DNA of 64,000 nt from Bradyrhizobium cytisi (GCF_008123515.1 NZ_VSSR01000041.1:1-64000); one strand, 5' to 3'. Positions 15,945-25,348 are shown, counted from the stretch's first letter. Notes: generated by a model from the letters alone, not told the origin. Numbers and translations: made by a program.

Positions 15945-18689
15945 TCAGGCGGCGCTGACGGCTTTCAGCTCGGCCGCCAAAAACTGCTTCTCGAACGCGT
16001 CGGCAGGCATCGGACGGCCGAAGAAGTAGCCCTGCCCTTCCTCGCAGCCTATGCTGACCAGGAAATCCGCGGTGGCGCGATTCTCAATACCTTCGGCAAC
16101 GACCGTAAGACCGAGCTGTTTGCTGAGGCCTATGGTTGAGCCGACGATCGCCGCATCGTCGGAATCTGCGAGCAGATCGAGCACGAACGAGCGATCGATC
16201 TTGAGCCCGTCGAGCGGAAACTTCTTCAGGTAGCTCAGGCTTGCATAGCCCGTTCCGAAATCGTCGAACAGGATACGGACGCCGAGCTGCTGGATCCGCT
16301 TGAACATGTCGAGCACGCGGCCCTCGTCGTGCAGCAGGATGTCCTCGGTGACTTCGATCTCGAGCAGCGAGGGGGTTAGCCCCGTCGTTCTCAGCAACTC
16401 CGCAACTGAATGCGCGAGATCGCCGGAGTGGAGCTGCGAGGGCGAGAGGTTGATTGCGACGCGGACAGCGTTGCCCGACAGCTCCCACGCGCGCGCCTGC
16501 CGGCCCGCGGTCTCCATCACCCAGTTCGCGATCCGCTCGGACAGGGCCGAGGTGTTGACCACCGGCATGAACTCTCCGGGCGAGACATAGCCGCGCACCG
16601 GGTGCCGCCAGCGAATCAGCGCTTCGGCCCCAATCAGGCCGCCGTCGATCAGGCGAACCTGAGGTTGGTAGAACAGCTCGAACTCGCCGCGGTCGGCGGC
16701 AAGCGCCAGTTCACTCTCCAGCGTCAGCCGGTTCTCCAGCTCCTGCCTGATCGCGCTCTCGAAGATCACATGGCTGCCACGCCGGGTCGCCTTGGCGCGG
16801 CTCAGCGCCAGATGACCGTTGCTCAGGAGATCATCCGCGCTCTGTCCGCCCTCCGGATAGGCGGCGACGCCGATGCTGATCCTGACGCGGTGCTGTCGCG
16901 CGCCGGTCACCAGCGGCGCCTCGAACGCGCGCGCAATCCGCTCAGCGAACGCGGCAATCAGCTCATGGCTCTCCACACAATCCAGCGCAATCGCAAATTC
17001 GTCGCCGCTGAGCCGCGCCACCACCGCCTTGCCATCGACCTCGGTCCGCAGGCGTTCAGCGACCGCCCGCAGCACGAGATCGCCGATCGAGTGTCCAAGC
17101 ATGTTGTTGATCTGCTGAAAACCATCGAGTCCCAGCACGAGCAGCGCGACTTCGGAGGACCGCCGCTCCGCCGCAACAATCAGGGTGGCGAGTCCCGCAT
17201 GCAGCGTGTTGCGGTTAACGAGACCAGTCAGCGCATCATACTCGGCGAGATATCTGACGCGTTCGGCCTCGCGCTTGCGTACGGAGATATCGCGCAGGAT
17301 CGCGCCGTATTGGAAACCTTCCGTTCCTTGCCAACCCGAGAAACTCGCCTCGACCGCGAACGTTTCGCCATTCTTGCGCCGGCCCTCGAACTCGACGACC
17401 ACGGCTCCGCCGGGGACCAGCAGCGCCTGGCGCGCAGCGTCGCGCATGGCGAAGGTCCTTGTGCCTGCCTCCACCGGTACTGCGCAAAGCGTTTCGAACG
17501 GGCGACCGATGATCTCGGTCGGCATGTAGCCAAAGACCGCGCTCGCGCCGGGATTCCAGACCGTGATCCGGTGATCTTCGTCGGTGCAGACCAGACCGTC
17601 GCCGAGCGACATCGCGATGCGATGAAATCGGCTTTCGGCGATGCGACCCAGCAGACCGCGGAAATCGATCTCGTCCAGCGCGATCGCCGTCAGATAGGCG
17701 ACGGTCGCGATGTGGAACAGCGACGTGTCGATGACAAGCGGCCAGCGCTCCTGTACAAGCACCGCAGTCAGTTCGATCCCTGCTCCGGCTGCGACCAGGA
17801 TCGCGACGCGGACACCCGGTGCGACGCGACGCCATGAATACATCATCAGCAGGCAGATCGCGCCAAGACCAGCAATCATGCCGGCATCGGACGTCCAGCG
17901 CAGCATGCGGTTCTGCAGGACCGATTCTGTAGCCAACGCCTGGAGCACGGGTCCCGGGACGATACGGCCATTTGGAACGCTGAACCGGTCCCCCAGCTCG
18001 AGTGCCGTAGCACCGACGATGACCTTCTTGTCCCTCAGCCTGTCGAGGGTCGCGGCATCGCCCCGCAGCACGTCCACATAGGAAACGCTCGGGATAGACG
18101 TCGCACGAATGCTGAAGTCGATCAAAAAAGGCGGCCGCCGATTGGCGTCCTGCCCGGCCAACACGATGGCCATCGACGGCATCTGCGCATCGCCGAGCTT
18201 CTCCCCGACCGGATAGCGGCGAACGAGCCCATCGGATTCGACGGCGACATTGACGACGGCCGGCCACGACTGGTTGCTGAACGGCTTCAGCGGACGATTG
18301 ATGTGAGCAGCGCCACCATTTGGTGTCGGCTGCTTGAAGGACGGCAGGATCGTGGAGCCGCCAACCTCTCGAAGCGCTGTGAGGAAGGCCTCGTCGGAGC
18401 CCGGATCCGACGGCGTGCTGAAATCGATGTCGAAAGCCACTTCCTGCGCACCGGCTGCCTCGAGCCTGTGCAGGAGGTCAGCGTGCAGGCTGCGCGGCCA
18501 GGGCCACACGCCGATCCGATCGATCGAAGACGCGTCGATAGCCACGACGACGACGTTGCCGCTGGCCGCTCGCGACTCCCAGGCAAAGCGCAGGTCGGTG
18601 AGCGCGTTGCGAAGCGCGCCGTGCCATCCCGTGGACAGCACGACAGCCAGAGCGATCACGACGAGGATATGTGGCCGATAGTGTTTCAC
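15945..18689 (-). CDS. CHASE2-PAS-GGDEF-EAL membrane signalling protein
   Basis: Encodes 914 residues from a GTG at 18689 with GGGGGA just upstream. There is one N-terminal membrane helix (about 8-22), then a periplasmic CHASE2 sensor (25-260; VVVVAIDASSIDRIGVWPWP), then three helices (268-338), PAS (about 350-470), GGDEF (480-640) and EAL (660-905). The GGDEF motif is SGDEF at 561-565. The EAL domain keeps EALIRW (689-694) and DDFGTG (809-814), so c-di-GMP hydrolysis is likely while cyclase activity is uncertain. The preceding gene on the same strand encodes a FecR-domain protein 71 bases away, and the two probably form an operon sensing something in the periplasm. Confidence 0.92.
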   Translation of the reverse strand: MKHYRPHILVVIALAVVLSTGWHGALRNALTDLRFAWESRAASGNVVVVAIDASSIDRIGVWPWPRSLHADLLHRLEAAGAQEVAFDIDFSTPSDPGSDEAFLTALREVGGSTILPSFKQPTPNGGAAHINRPLKPFSNQSWPAVVNVAVESDGLVRRYPVGEKLGDAQMPSMAIVLAGQDANRRPPFLIDFSIRATSIPSVSYVDVLRGDAATLDRLRDKKVIVGATALELGDRFSVPNGRIVPGPVLQALATESVLQNRMLRWTSDAGMIAGLGAICLLMMYSWRRVAPGVRVAILVAAGAGIELTAVLVQERWPLVIDTSLFHIATVAYLTAIALDEIDFRGLLGRIAESRFHRIAMSLGDGLVCTDEDHRITVWNPGASAVFGYMPTEIIGRPFETLCAVPVEAGTRTFAMRDAARQALLVPGGAVVVEFEGRRKNGETFAVEASFSGWQGTEGFQYGAILRDISVRKREAERVRYLAEYDALTGLVNRNTLHAGLATLIVAAERRSSEVALLVLGLDGFQQINNMLGHSIGDLVLRAVAERLRTEVDGKAVVARLSGDEFAIALDCVESHELIAAFAERIARAFEAPLVTGARQHRVRISIGVAAYPEGGQSADDLLSNGHLALSRAKATRRGSHVIFESAIRQELENRLTLESELALAADRGEFELFYQPQVRLIDGGLIGAEALIRWRHPVRGYVSPGEFMPVVNTSALSERIANWVMETAGRQARAWELSGNAVRVAINLSPSQLHSGDLAHSVAELLRTTGLTPSLLEIEVTEDILLHDEGRVLDMFKRIQQLGVRILFDDFGTGYASLSYLKKFPLDGLKIDRSFVLDLLADSDDAAIVGSTIGLSKQLGLTVVAEGIENRATADFLVSIGCEEGQGYFFGRPMPADAFEKQFLAAELKAVSAA

Positions 18690-18724
18690 CTTGCTTCCCC
18701 CGCACCGACGGCGCTCGCCGCCAA

Positions 18725-18748
18725 GTGCCCCTTTACGTGCCCCTTTAC
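18725..18748. repeat. 12-bp tandem direct repeat
   Basis: GTGCCCCTTTAC occurs twice back to back (18725-18736, 18737-18748) in the 71-base gap between the FecR-domain and CHASE2 genes. It is probably a slippage duplication. It could affect expression of the downstream gene, which is inference. Confidence 0.8.
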
Positions 18749-18760
18749 GACGGCACGGTC

Positions 18761-19975
18761 CTAGTGATGCTTGTACCAACCGTAGTGGTTGCCATTATTG
18801 CCGCTATTTCCATTTCCGTTCCCGCTGTTGCCGTTCCCGCTATTACCGTTGCCGCTGTTGCCGTTGCCGGTCGCGCTTGTCCCGCCGGTTCCGCTTCCAG
18901 AGCTGCCACCAAGCGCATCACTGGTGGACCCGGCGGTGGTCGCAACGGTTGTCGTCGCACTCGACGGAGTCGATGTTCCGCTGGCTGCAGAAGCGCTGCT
19001 GCTCACGGTGACCGCCGTGACGGTGGAGCTATTCGCGGCAGTGGTCGTCGTGCTCGACTTGCTATCGCTCCACACCGTGTCGGTGCCGGCACGCGCGTTA
19101 CGCACCCGCCCCGGCGCGACGGCGTCGTGGGCCAGCCCGTGCGTGACCTTGTGAAAGTTCAGCTTGACCTCGCCGAGCGAGCTCGAGATACGCACGACGC
19201 CGGCCTTCGGTGCGTGAGTCTCGCTCACCTGACGCGACTGCGTCGGCGCGCCGGCTGTCTTGGTGCCCTTGTCGATCGTACCAAGCGCATGGATCGCATG
19301 GCCGCCTCCCGCATCGCGCGGCGCCGACAGGCCCGACTTCGGCACGGGCACACGCTCGATCATCGACGCGCGCGGCTTGCCTTGCTCGATCGGATTGAAC
19401 GTGCCGGCACCGCTCAGGCTGAGACCGGGCTTGCCGTGCTCGAAGGCAGTGGCCACCTGCCCCGGCATGACCTGGGCAAGCTGCCCCGTCCTGAAATCGG
19501 AAACTTCGACCTGGCCGCGGAGCACGCCGACTTTGGTGCTGCCTGCGCCCACCGTGACGCTGAAATGCGTGCCCTTGACCACGGCGGCGAGATAGGGCGT
19601 CTCGACCTCGAAATGCCTGACGTTACGCTTCTCGACCTCGAGCAGGATCGAACCCGCCTGCTGGATGATGGTGGTCGAAAGTCCCTCCTTCTTCTCGGTC
19701 GGCACACCGACCACCGAGTTGGGGGAGATCAAAATGGTCTCTTCGCCGCGAACGAGCAGCACGCGCCCGTTCCGCCCGGTGCGGATGGTGTCGCCCGGCT
19801 TCAGAGTCTCCTGCTGATTCAACGACACCTGCTGGGCGCCATTGGTGGCGAGCCAGACCTCGCCCGATGACTTGCTGACCGACCAGACGCCGTCATCCGC
19901 AGCGGATGCACCCGATGCCGTTCCCAGGATCAGCGCTGCCATCACGGCGCACCGCATTCCAATTCGAACAAGCAT
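18761..19975 (-). CDS. FecR-domain secreted protein with Gly-Asn repeat tail
   Basis: Encodes 404 residues from ATG at 19975 (GAGGG upstream); a longer frame reaches 20086 but family sequence and signal peptide start here (MLVRIGMRCAVMAALILGTA). A FecR domain follows (about 30-175: GDTIRTGRNGRVLLVRG, then FEVETPYLAAVVKGTHFSVT). The C-terminus from about 300 is Ser/Thr/Ala-rich and ends in GNGNSGNGNSGNGNS-type repeats and HYGWYKHH. FecR domains of this free-standing, exported kind often pair with CHASE2 proteins, as here. It is divergent from a TpsB-type outer-membrane protein gene, which raises the possibility that it is secreted. Confidence 0.85.
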   Translation of the reverse strand: MLVRIGMRCAVMAALILGTASGASAADDGVWSVSKSSGEVWLATNGAQQVSLNQQETLKPGDTIRTGRNGRVLLVRGEETILISPNSVVGVPTEKKEGLSTTIIQQAGSILLEVEKRNVRHFEVETPYLAAVVKGTHFSVTVGAGSTKVGVLRGQVEVSDFRTGQLAQVMPGQVATAFEHGKPGLSLSGAGTFNPIEQGKPRASMIERVPVPKSGLSAPRDAGGGHAIHALGTIDKGTKTAGAPTQSRQVSETHAPKAGVVRISSSLGEVKLNFHKVTHGLAHDAVAPGRVRNARAGTDTVWSDSKSSTTTTAANSSTVTAVTVSSSASAASGTSTPSSATTTVATTAGSTSDALGGSSGSGTGGTSATGNGNSGNGNSGNGNSGNGNGNSGNNGNHYGWYKHH

Positions 19976-20104
19976 GATGACCCTCAGTCTGAGTTGCTGC
20001 GAGCCTGATGCGTATCCGAAATCACTCAAGATTGGCTTAGCAGGACGCCTGGAGTCCGGCGGCCGCATTAACCAATCGTTGACCATAAAAAACTATGAAA
20101 AATC

Positions 20105-21901
20105 ATGTGGCTACTGAATCCTTACCGGCGCCTGGAGACCTCTCCGTCAAACTACGGAGAATGGTCCGCGCGTGGCGCGGTTGGACGGTATCTTGCTGCC
20201 ACGCTGGTGCTACTCGGACCGACGCTTGCGGGAACTCCGCAGGCGTTCGCGCAGCAGGCGAACCAGCCGGGGTTCGATCCACGCCAGCCGGAGAAGTACT
20301 TTGAAAACCAAACTGAGCAGGAATCTCTGAACCGCCCTCCGGTGAAGTTACCCTCGGTTGGCCAGCCGAACATTGGCGGCGACACCAAGCCACGATTTGT
20401 CCTGCGCGGCATCAACATCAGCGGTGCCCACGTCATCTCCCGGGATCGCATCGCCGTCCTCTATCAGCCCTATCTCGGCAAGAAGGTCTCGCAAGCCGAT
20501 CTCGCTGCGATCGCCGGCGCGATCAGCGATCTCTACCGCGGTGACGGCTTCCATCTCAGCCGCGCGATCGTGCCGCCGCAGGACATCGCCGACGGCCGTG
20601 TCCGGATCCAGGTGATCGAAGGCGCGATCGTCCAAGCCGATCTGAAGGGCGACGGCGCCGAGCAGTTCGGCGTGAGGCCGATGCTCGGGCCGGTCCTGGC
20701 CGAGCAGCCGTCACGTCTGGCAACGCTCGAACGCCAGCTCTTCCTCATCAACGGCAGGCCGGGCGTTCGGATCACCGATACCGCGCTGGAGGAGATCGGC
20801 GGCGCAACCGGTCGCTTCCGCCTCATCGTCTTTCTGAAGACCTGGCACGTCTTCACGTCGTTCGGCCTGGATAATCTCGGCTCGTCGTCGGTCGGCCCAT
20901 GGCAGACCTACGCGACGGGCGCCTTTAACTCATACCTCACACCCGGCGACACGCTCGCGGTGAACCTGTCGACCATTGCAAACGATCCGCGCGAGCTCGG
21001 CTTCGCGCGGTTGTCCTATGACGCGCCGGTCGGCGTCGACGGGGTACGCCTCGGCGCCTCCGTCCTCTATAGTGCAGTCCGGCCAGGTGACGCGCGCCGT
21101 CTCGACGGCGACATCACCACAACGGAGGCTTTCGAGGTGCGGGCAAGCACCGTTCCCTTCATGTCGCAATCGTCCGGACTGACGCTCACCATGGCCGGGA
21201 CCTTCAGCAACGTGTCGGAGCACGACCTGTTCGGCCCGTACTACAACGACCACATCAGGACGGCGAGCCTCACCGCCGACTACCGGCTTCAGGATCGCTT
21301 CGGCGGCACCAACTACGCAACGCTGACCTATCGCCAGGGCCTCGACGTCTTCGGCGCCTCGCATTTCGACGATGATCTGTTGTCGCGCGATGGCGCGTCC
21401 TCGAATTTCTCAGTGCTGAATTTTTGGTTCACGCGCTACCAGACCCTCAATGACGACTGGTCGCTCAAGCTCTCAGCGGCAAGCCAGACCGCGTCGCGGC
21501 CGCTGTTCACCTCGCAGCAATTTTATCTCGGAGGCGCAGCCTTCGGCCGCGGCTATGGTGCGGCCGAGATCAGCGGCGATAACGGTCTTGCCGGCTCGCT
21601 CGAGCTGCGCTTCGACCAGAAGCTCAATTTCCGTTACTGGAGCGGCTACCAGCTCTACGCTTTCGGCGACGCCGGCGCAGTCTGGAACGATGGCTACCGT
21701 CTGAGCGACGGCTTGGCGCTGACGTCGGCCGGTGCTGGCGTGCGGTTCTTTCTGCCGCAGGATTTCCAGGCGGATTTCGGCGTCGCCGTGCCCTTGAGCT
21801 ACCGGGCGCCGAACAATGAGCGCCGCAGCCCTCGGTTCCTGTTCACCCTGTCGAGCGCGTTCCGGCTTTGCCCCGAACGCGGCAGGGGCGCCTGCCTCTA
21901 G
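20105..21901 (+). CDS. ShlB/FhaC-type (TpsB) outer-membrane transporter
   Basis: Encodes 598 residues. A signal peptide ends near AFAQQANQ (about residue 50). Two POTRA segments follow (about 95-175, FVLRGINISGAHVISRDRIA; and 178-260). The beta-barrel includes FGRGYGAAEISGDNGLAGSL, the loop-6 RGY/RGF signature of Omp85/TpsB proteins, and ends in a Phe-rich final strand region. TpsB proteins export one TpsA partner across the outer membrane. No TpsA gene (filamentous haemagglutinin-like) is adjacent; the divergent neighbour is the FecR-domain protein. The start ATG has no good Shine-Dalgarno sequence, so the precise N-terminus is uncertain. Confidence 0.88.
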   Translation: MWLLNPYRRLETSPSNYGEWSARGAVGRYLAATLVLLGPTLAGTPQAFAQQANQPGFDPRQPEKYFENQTEQESLNRPPVKLPSVGQPNIGGDTKPRFVLRGINISGAHVISRDRIAVLYQPYLGKKVSQADLAAIAGAISDLYRGDGFHLSRAIVPPQDIADGRVRIQVIEGAIVQADLKGDGAEQFGVRPMLGPVLAEQPSRLATLERQLFLINGRPGVRITDTALEEIGGATGRFRLIVFLKTWHVFTSFGLDNLGSSSVGPWQTYATGAFNSYLTPGDTLAVNLSTIANDPRELGFARLSYDAPVGVDGVRLGASVLYSAVRPGDARRLDGDITTTEAFEVRASTVPFMSQSSGLTLTMAGTFSNVSEHDLFGPYYNDHIRTASLTADYRLQDRFGGTNYATLTYRQGLDVFGASHFDDDLLSRDGASSNFSVLNFWFTRYQTLNDDWSLKLSAASQTASRPLFTSQQFYLGGAAFGRGYGAAEISGDNGLAGSLELRFDQKLNFRYWSGYQLYAFGDAGAVWNDGYRLSDGLALTSAGAGVRFFLPQDFQADFGVAVPLSYRAPNNERRSPRFLFTLSSAFRLCPERGRGACL

Positions 21902-22055
21902 CCGCGCGGTCTTCGCCTCGATGCGGCCCTTTTGGGGCCCTTCTCACAGCCTTGCTCACAGACTTGCCTAAATTTAATCCCGTAACGTGCTCACGATCGC
22001 TCGATCCGGGGGTTTTCGATAGCCATGTTCAGTCAAAAGTGATTGAGACGGAACC

Positions 22056-22886
22056 ATGAAGAGGGTGTTTGCAATCCTGGCCTTTCTCTGCGTCCTCGCG
22101 GCGGGCGAATATTTCGTCGTCAGCAAATTCGCGATCCGTCACGAGATGCTGTCCTTGTTCGACGCCGCGCGCCAGCGGCCGATCTCGGTCGACATTGCGG
22201 TGCGGCGCGACTACGAGACCAAGGCCAATCTTGGCCTGTGGAAGCTTCCGGTCGCCATCATCAGCAATGGCAACACGGTCAAGGCAACCGAGTATTCCTT
22301 CCTCGCCAACATACTTGCGGCGCGCGGCTATCTCGTTGCAAGCATTCAGCAGGATCTGCCGAGCGATCCGCCCCTGATGACCCATGTCGGCCAGAAATAT
22401 GTCGGCCGGCGCGGGGTCTATATGCGTTGCGAAGCCAACATCCTCTACGTGCTGAACACGTTGAAGGGGCGCCAGGAGAACGCAGACTACGATCACATCA
22501 CGCTGGTCGGTCATTCCAATGGCGGCGACGTCTCGATGTATGTCGCCCAGCAGCATCCCGAGCTGGTGTCGAAGGTGATCACGCTCGACAATCTCAGGGT
22601 GCCCTTCGTGCACAACGACCGAATGAAGATCCTATCGTTCCGCTCCAAGGATCCGCATTTTCAGACCGACCCCGGCGTGCTGCCGACGCCCGAGGAAGCC
22701 AAGGCACGCGGCATCGACATCATCCATACCGCTGCGCAGCATACCGAGATGAGCGATCGCGGACCCGACTCGGTCAAGGAGAAGATCCAGGCAACACTTG
22801 ACCGCTTCCTGCGCGACAGCGCCAGCAGCGCACTCGCGCCGGCCGATACGACCACCCCGATGATCATGAATCCCGGTGACTACTAG
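22056..22886 (+). CDS. alpha/beta-hydrolase, membrane-anchored or exported
   Basis: Encodes 276 residues with an N-terminal signal or anchor (MKRVFAILAFLCVLAAGEYF). The nucleophile elbow is GHSNGG at 152-157 (Ser154). A strand before it (YDHITLVGHSNG) and a helix after (DVSMYVAQQHPEL) fit the fold. A late His (AAQHTEMSD) may complete the triad. The substrate is unknown; esterase or lipase-like activity on an acyl ester is the usual role of this class. Confidence 0.85.
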   Translation: MKRVFAILAFLCVLAAGEYFVVSKFAIRHEMLSLFDAARQRPISVDIAVRRDYETKANLGLWKLPVAIISNGNTVKATEYSFLANILAARGYLVASIQQDLPSDPPLMTHVGQKYVGRRGVYMRCEANILYVLNTLKGRQENADYDHITLVGHSNGGDVSMYVAQQHPELVSKVITLDNLRVPFVHNDRMKILSFRSKDPHFQTDPGVLPTPEEAKARGIDIIHTAAQHTEMSDRGPDSVKEKIQATLDRFLRDSASSALAPADTTTPMIMNPGDY

Positions 22887-22950
22887 CCGGGATCCTTTGC
22901 GGCAGATCAAGCTTTGCGCCAAGCGCGCAAACAAGCCCTAAGAATGCAAA

Positions 22951-23016
22951 TCCCTGCCGGGTGAACCGACAGGGATCAGCAGAAAGGATGACAGACGGCG
23001 AATGAGGTTCACCCGG
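22951..23016. other. two mutually exclusive hairpins between convergent genes
   Basis: TCCCTGCCGG (22951-22960) pairs with CCGACAGGGA (22966-22975), nine of ten pairs, with a 5-base loop. The overlapping segment CCGGGTGAACC (22957-22967) is also an exact reverse complement of GGTTCACCCGG (23006-23016). Only one of the two can form. It lies between the hydrolase gene and the phasin gene, which converge, so a transcript-end or stability role is most likely. No T-run follows. Confidence 0.55.
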
Positions 23017-23122
23017 TGGCCCGTCATGGACCTGCACCGGAATTGAAAGGCGCAACGCGTCAGTACGCAAGATCAATTTGTAAGCACACGGCCGTGGTGC
23101 GGGACATCCGAACTTTCCCTGG

Positions 23123-23464
23123 TCAGGATTTGTCCTTGCCCGGCTGCATGAAATTGCCGGTCATCTGGCGCATGTGATCGCCGGCATTGGTGAACTGGCT
23201 GCGCAGGAACTCGGACTGGATTCGCATCGCTTCCTGAAGGTCGGTTGCGTGAACCAGCTTGCGAGCGTGTTCGAACGCCGCCTTCATGTTCTGCTCGGTA
23301 AAGGCGAGCGCCTGCTTGGATACGTCCGCACTCGCTCCGGGAACGGACGACATCGATTTGGTGGCGGCATCGAAAAACATGCCGAAGGCCCTTTCGGCCT
23401 GGTCAATGGTTTTCTCAGCCAGGTCGCGCAGTTCGGCAGGAACTTCGAGCTTCGGTTCGATCAT
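23123..23464 (-). CDS. phasin family protein
   Basis: Encodes 113 residues from ATG at 23464 with GGGAGGAG seven bases upstream. The protein is a helical phasin-2-type sequence (ELRDLAEKTIDQAERAFGMF, then SKQALAFTEQNMKAAFEHAR and QSEFLRSQF). Phasins coat polyhydroxyalkanoate granules and control their size. Rhizobia with large PHA stores carry several. A longer upstream frame is not supported by family similarity. Confidence 0.88.
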   Translation of the reverse strand: MIEPKLEVPAELRDLAEKTIDQAERAFGMFFDAATKSMSSVPGASADVSKQALAFTEQNMKAAFEHARKLVHATDLQEAMRIQSEFLRSQFTNAGDHMRQMTGNFMQPGKDKS

Positions 23465-23610
23465 GGTCGCACTCCTCCCTCTTTTTCCTGACTGATTAGC
23501 ACATTTGTCGCGCCGCCTTCCAGCGGCCAGGCGCCAGCAACGGACGCCACCTGGCGGTCCGCTTGCCGGTCTGAAGGGTGGCAAAGCGTAATATCGGCCC
23601 TTGGCCGGGC

Positions 23611-23796
23611 TCAAGACAGCGGGTGTTCGGGGATGGTCTCGTCGGTGACGAGGTCTTCGACGAGCTTGATGACCTCAAAGCGCTGCCGGGGAGCGAGCTT
23701 GAGAAAGGCGCGCAGCAGGCGGAGACTTTCGACGGTACCGTTCGCGGGTGCGCCGAGCTTAAGATGCAGTTCAGCCGCGAAATTGAGGTTTTTCAT
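23611..23796 (-). CDS. short hypothetical protein
   Basis: Encodes 61 residues, MKNLNFAAELHLKLGAPANG, then ESLRLLRAFLKLAPRQRFEV and IKLVEDLVTDE. The mix of a helix with regular Leu spacing and good codon use suggests a real gene. ATG at 23796 overlaps the stop of an upstream frame as ATGA. Family unknown. It may be co-transcribed with the phasin gene 146 bases downstream. Confidence 0.5.
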   Translation of the reverse strand: MKNLNFAAELHLKLGAPANGTVESLRLLRAFLKLAPRQRFEVIKLVEDLVTDETIPEHPLS

Positions 23797-23999
23797 CTCG
23801 CACCTATGACAGGACTCGGCTCTTCGTGGTCGGGCGTCGGCAGCCCGATGGAGAACCGCACGCCGTCACCGAACGCCACGGCGACGCCGAACTCTAGGTC
23901 GGAGCACCCGAGCAGGTCGGCACGCCGAGCTGCAGATCTGAAGAGACTCGGCACGACCCGAGAAGTTGCAATTATGGCAAGGAACAACCCCTCGATCAA
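23793..23999 (-). CDS. possible hypothetical protein upstream of the short gene
   Basis: A 68-codon frame starting at TTG (IEGLFLAIIATSRVVPSLFR, then DLEFGVAVAFGDGVRFSIGL). It ends in an ATGA overlap with the next frame, which is the chief evidence. No clear ribosome binding site and no family. It could be the tail of a decayed gene. Confidence 0.25.
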   Translation of the reverse strand: MIEGLFLAIIATSRVVPSLFRSAARRADLLGCSDLEFGVAVAFGDGVRFSIGLPTPDHEEPSPVIGAR

Positions 24000-24187
24000 G
24001 CCAAACCGTAAGGCTAGCGATGCTTCGTCGGCATCGTGCTACGGCAATTCCGGATAACAGGAATACGCGTCGCCGTCACCCACCTGCGTCAAGAAGCAGC
24101 AATCGATCACGGCGTGGCCCCGATCGCCGTCAATTAGACCTGAGTTTCCGCTTATTTCCCGTGTGGACGGAGATTGGCAGCCGCGAA

Positions 24188-24300
24188 CTAACGCTTCTTC
24201 AGCGTATACACGTAATGGTTGAGTCCGGTTTCGGCGGTTGCATCGTCCACGAACGTCGGGGTCCATCCGATATTTCCCGCTCCGTGAACCGTTGTTCAAG
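24188..24300 (-). pseudogene. possible C-terminal gene remnant
   Basis: The minus strand here reads NIGWTPTFVDDATAETGLNH, then YVYTLKKR and a stop at 24188-24190. The ending resembles the C-terminal strand of SAM-dependent methyltransferases. Upstream, a different frame gives AWSCDLEQRFTEREI, so at least one frameshift separates them. The rest of the 23.8 to 24.4 kb interval shows no other supported gene. Confidence 0.3.
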
Positions 24301-24401
24301 ATCGCACGACCAAGCGGTTGCGAAACGGCCACGCAGATCACGGGCGCCATGGCTGATGGACTGTTTGATTCGGGCGCGCGTCAGCACCAAAGGACGACGG
24401 C

Positions 24402-24758
24402 ATGCTTTCTCGCTGCGATCTCATCAAGGGCGCCGCGGTTGCGCTTCTTACACTCTCTGCACAGGGCGCATGGGCGCAGGAGACCAAAATGAACCTTTTC
24501 AAGATCGTCACCATCAAGGACGAGATCGTCATCGGGCTATCGTCCGAGGAGCTTCAGGCGCTCGGCGGCAACGACGCGAGCGCGGTCGCGCACGCACTGG
24601 CGCAGAAGGGCGACCTCACGGCCTGGCAGTACAACGTGCATCGCGGGCAGAACGGTGAGATGCAGCAGGCGCCAACTGCCAAGATCGGGCTGCTGGCCAA
24701 CGCCTCGCTCCGCGTCGAGCCCTACACCACGCCCTACCAAATCATGCCGCATCCGTGA
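24402..24758 (+). CDS. secreted hypothetical protein
   Basis: Encodes 118 residues with a signal peptide (LIKGAAVALLTLSAQGAWAQ, cleavage near residue 26). The mature part reads like a compact domain: NLFKIVTIKDEIVIGLSSEE, then SAVAHALAQKGDLTAWQYNV. AGGA is located shortly before the ATG. No family name is recognised. Probably periplasmic. Confidence 0.65.
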   Translation: MLSRCDLIKGAAVALLTLSAQGAWAQETKMNLFKIVTIKDEIVIGLSSEELQALGGNDASAVAHALAQKGDLTAWQYNVHRGQNGEMQQAPTAKIGLLANASLRVEPYTTPYQIMPHP

Positions 24759-24805
24759 GGAGCGATGGGGACGTGCCGACGGTGAAAGCCGCAGGCACGT
24801 CCCGT

Positions 24806-25348
24806 TCAGCGGCGCCGCGCCGGCGCATCGGTCGCAAAGCCGTAGACCAGCGCCAGCCGGTCGAGGCATTCGCGAAAACGCCGCGCAAAATAGTCGTTCC
24901 AGCGCTGGGTGCGCACGGCGCGTCGCTCGCCGATCTGGTCCATCGTCAAACCAAGCACCAGCACGTCATGCACCAGCGCGGCGCCGTCGGTGCCAAGCTC
25001 GCGCTCGACCCGGTTCAGCCGCAATACGGCCTGGCGTTGGCTCTCGGTAATGGGCTCGCGCGAGCGCGCGCCGTCGACATATTCGCGGGTCGGATCCATG
25101 GCTTGCGGGCCTCGTTCCGCCCGCTCCCAGTCGCTCTGGTAGGCGCGGCCACCCCGATATTGCGCCTCGTCGATCTGGTGATGCGAATGCAGCCGGCCGA
25201 GCGGATCGTTGCGAATCGAGCGCATCGCCACGATCTTCTCGTCCAGGTCGAGCGCCAGGGGATTGTCGACCTCGACCTCCGCCAATTCTGCGTTGAACGG
25301 CAGATCGCGCAATCGGCGGTCGTGAAGCCCGGTCAATTTGTAGGACAT
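24806..25348 (-). CDS. conserved hypothetical with sigma-like C-terminal HTH
   Basis: Encodes 180 residues. A conserved-looking stretch IDEAQYRGGRAYQSDWERAE precedes PITESQRQAVLRLNRVEREL, and the C-terminus LVLGLTMDQIGERR then RFRECLDRLALVYGFA has a helix-turn-helix look. Such C-terminal layouts occur in phage-derived regulators (DUF6456-like). It lies downstream of a GcrA-type gene in the same direction (60 bases between), so both may share a transcript. Confidence 0.7.
   Translation of the reverse strand: MSYKLTGLHDRRLRDLPFNAELAEVEVDNPLALDLDEKIVAMRSIRNDPLGRLHSHHQIDEAQYRGGRAYQSDWERAERGPQAMDPTREYVDGARSREPITESQRQAVLRLNRVERELGTDGAALVHDVLVLGLTMDQIGERRAVRTQRWNDYFARRFRECLDRLALVYGFATDAPARRR

Noticed and set aside
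16410..17837. Long plus-strand frame antisense to the CHASE2-GGDEF-EAL gene
   Set aside because: Antisense shadow; the minus-strand protein has complete domains.
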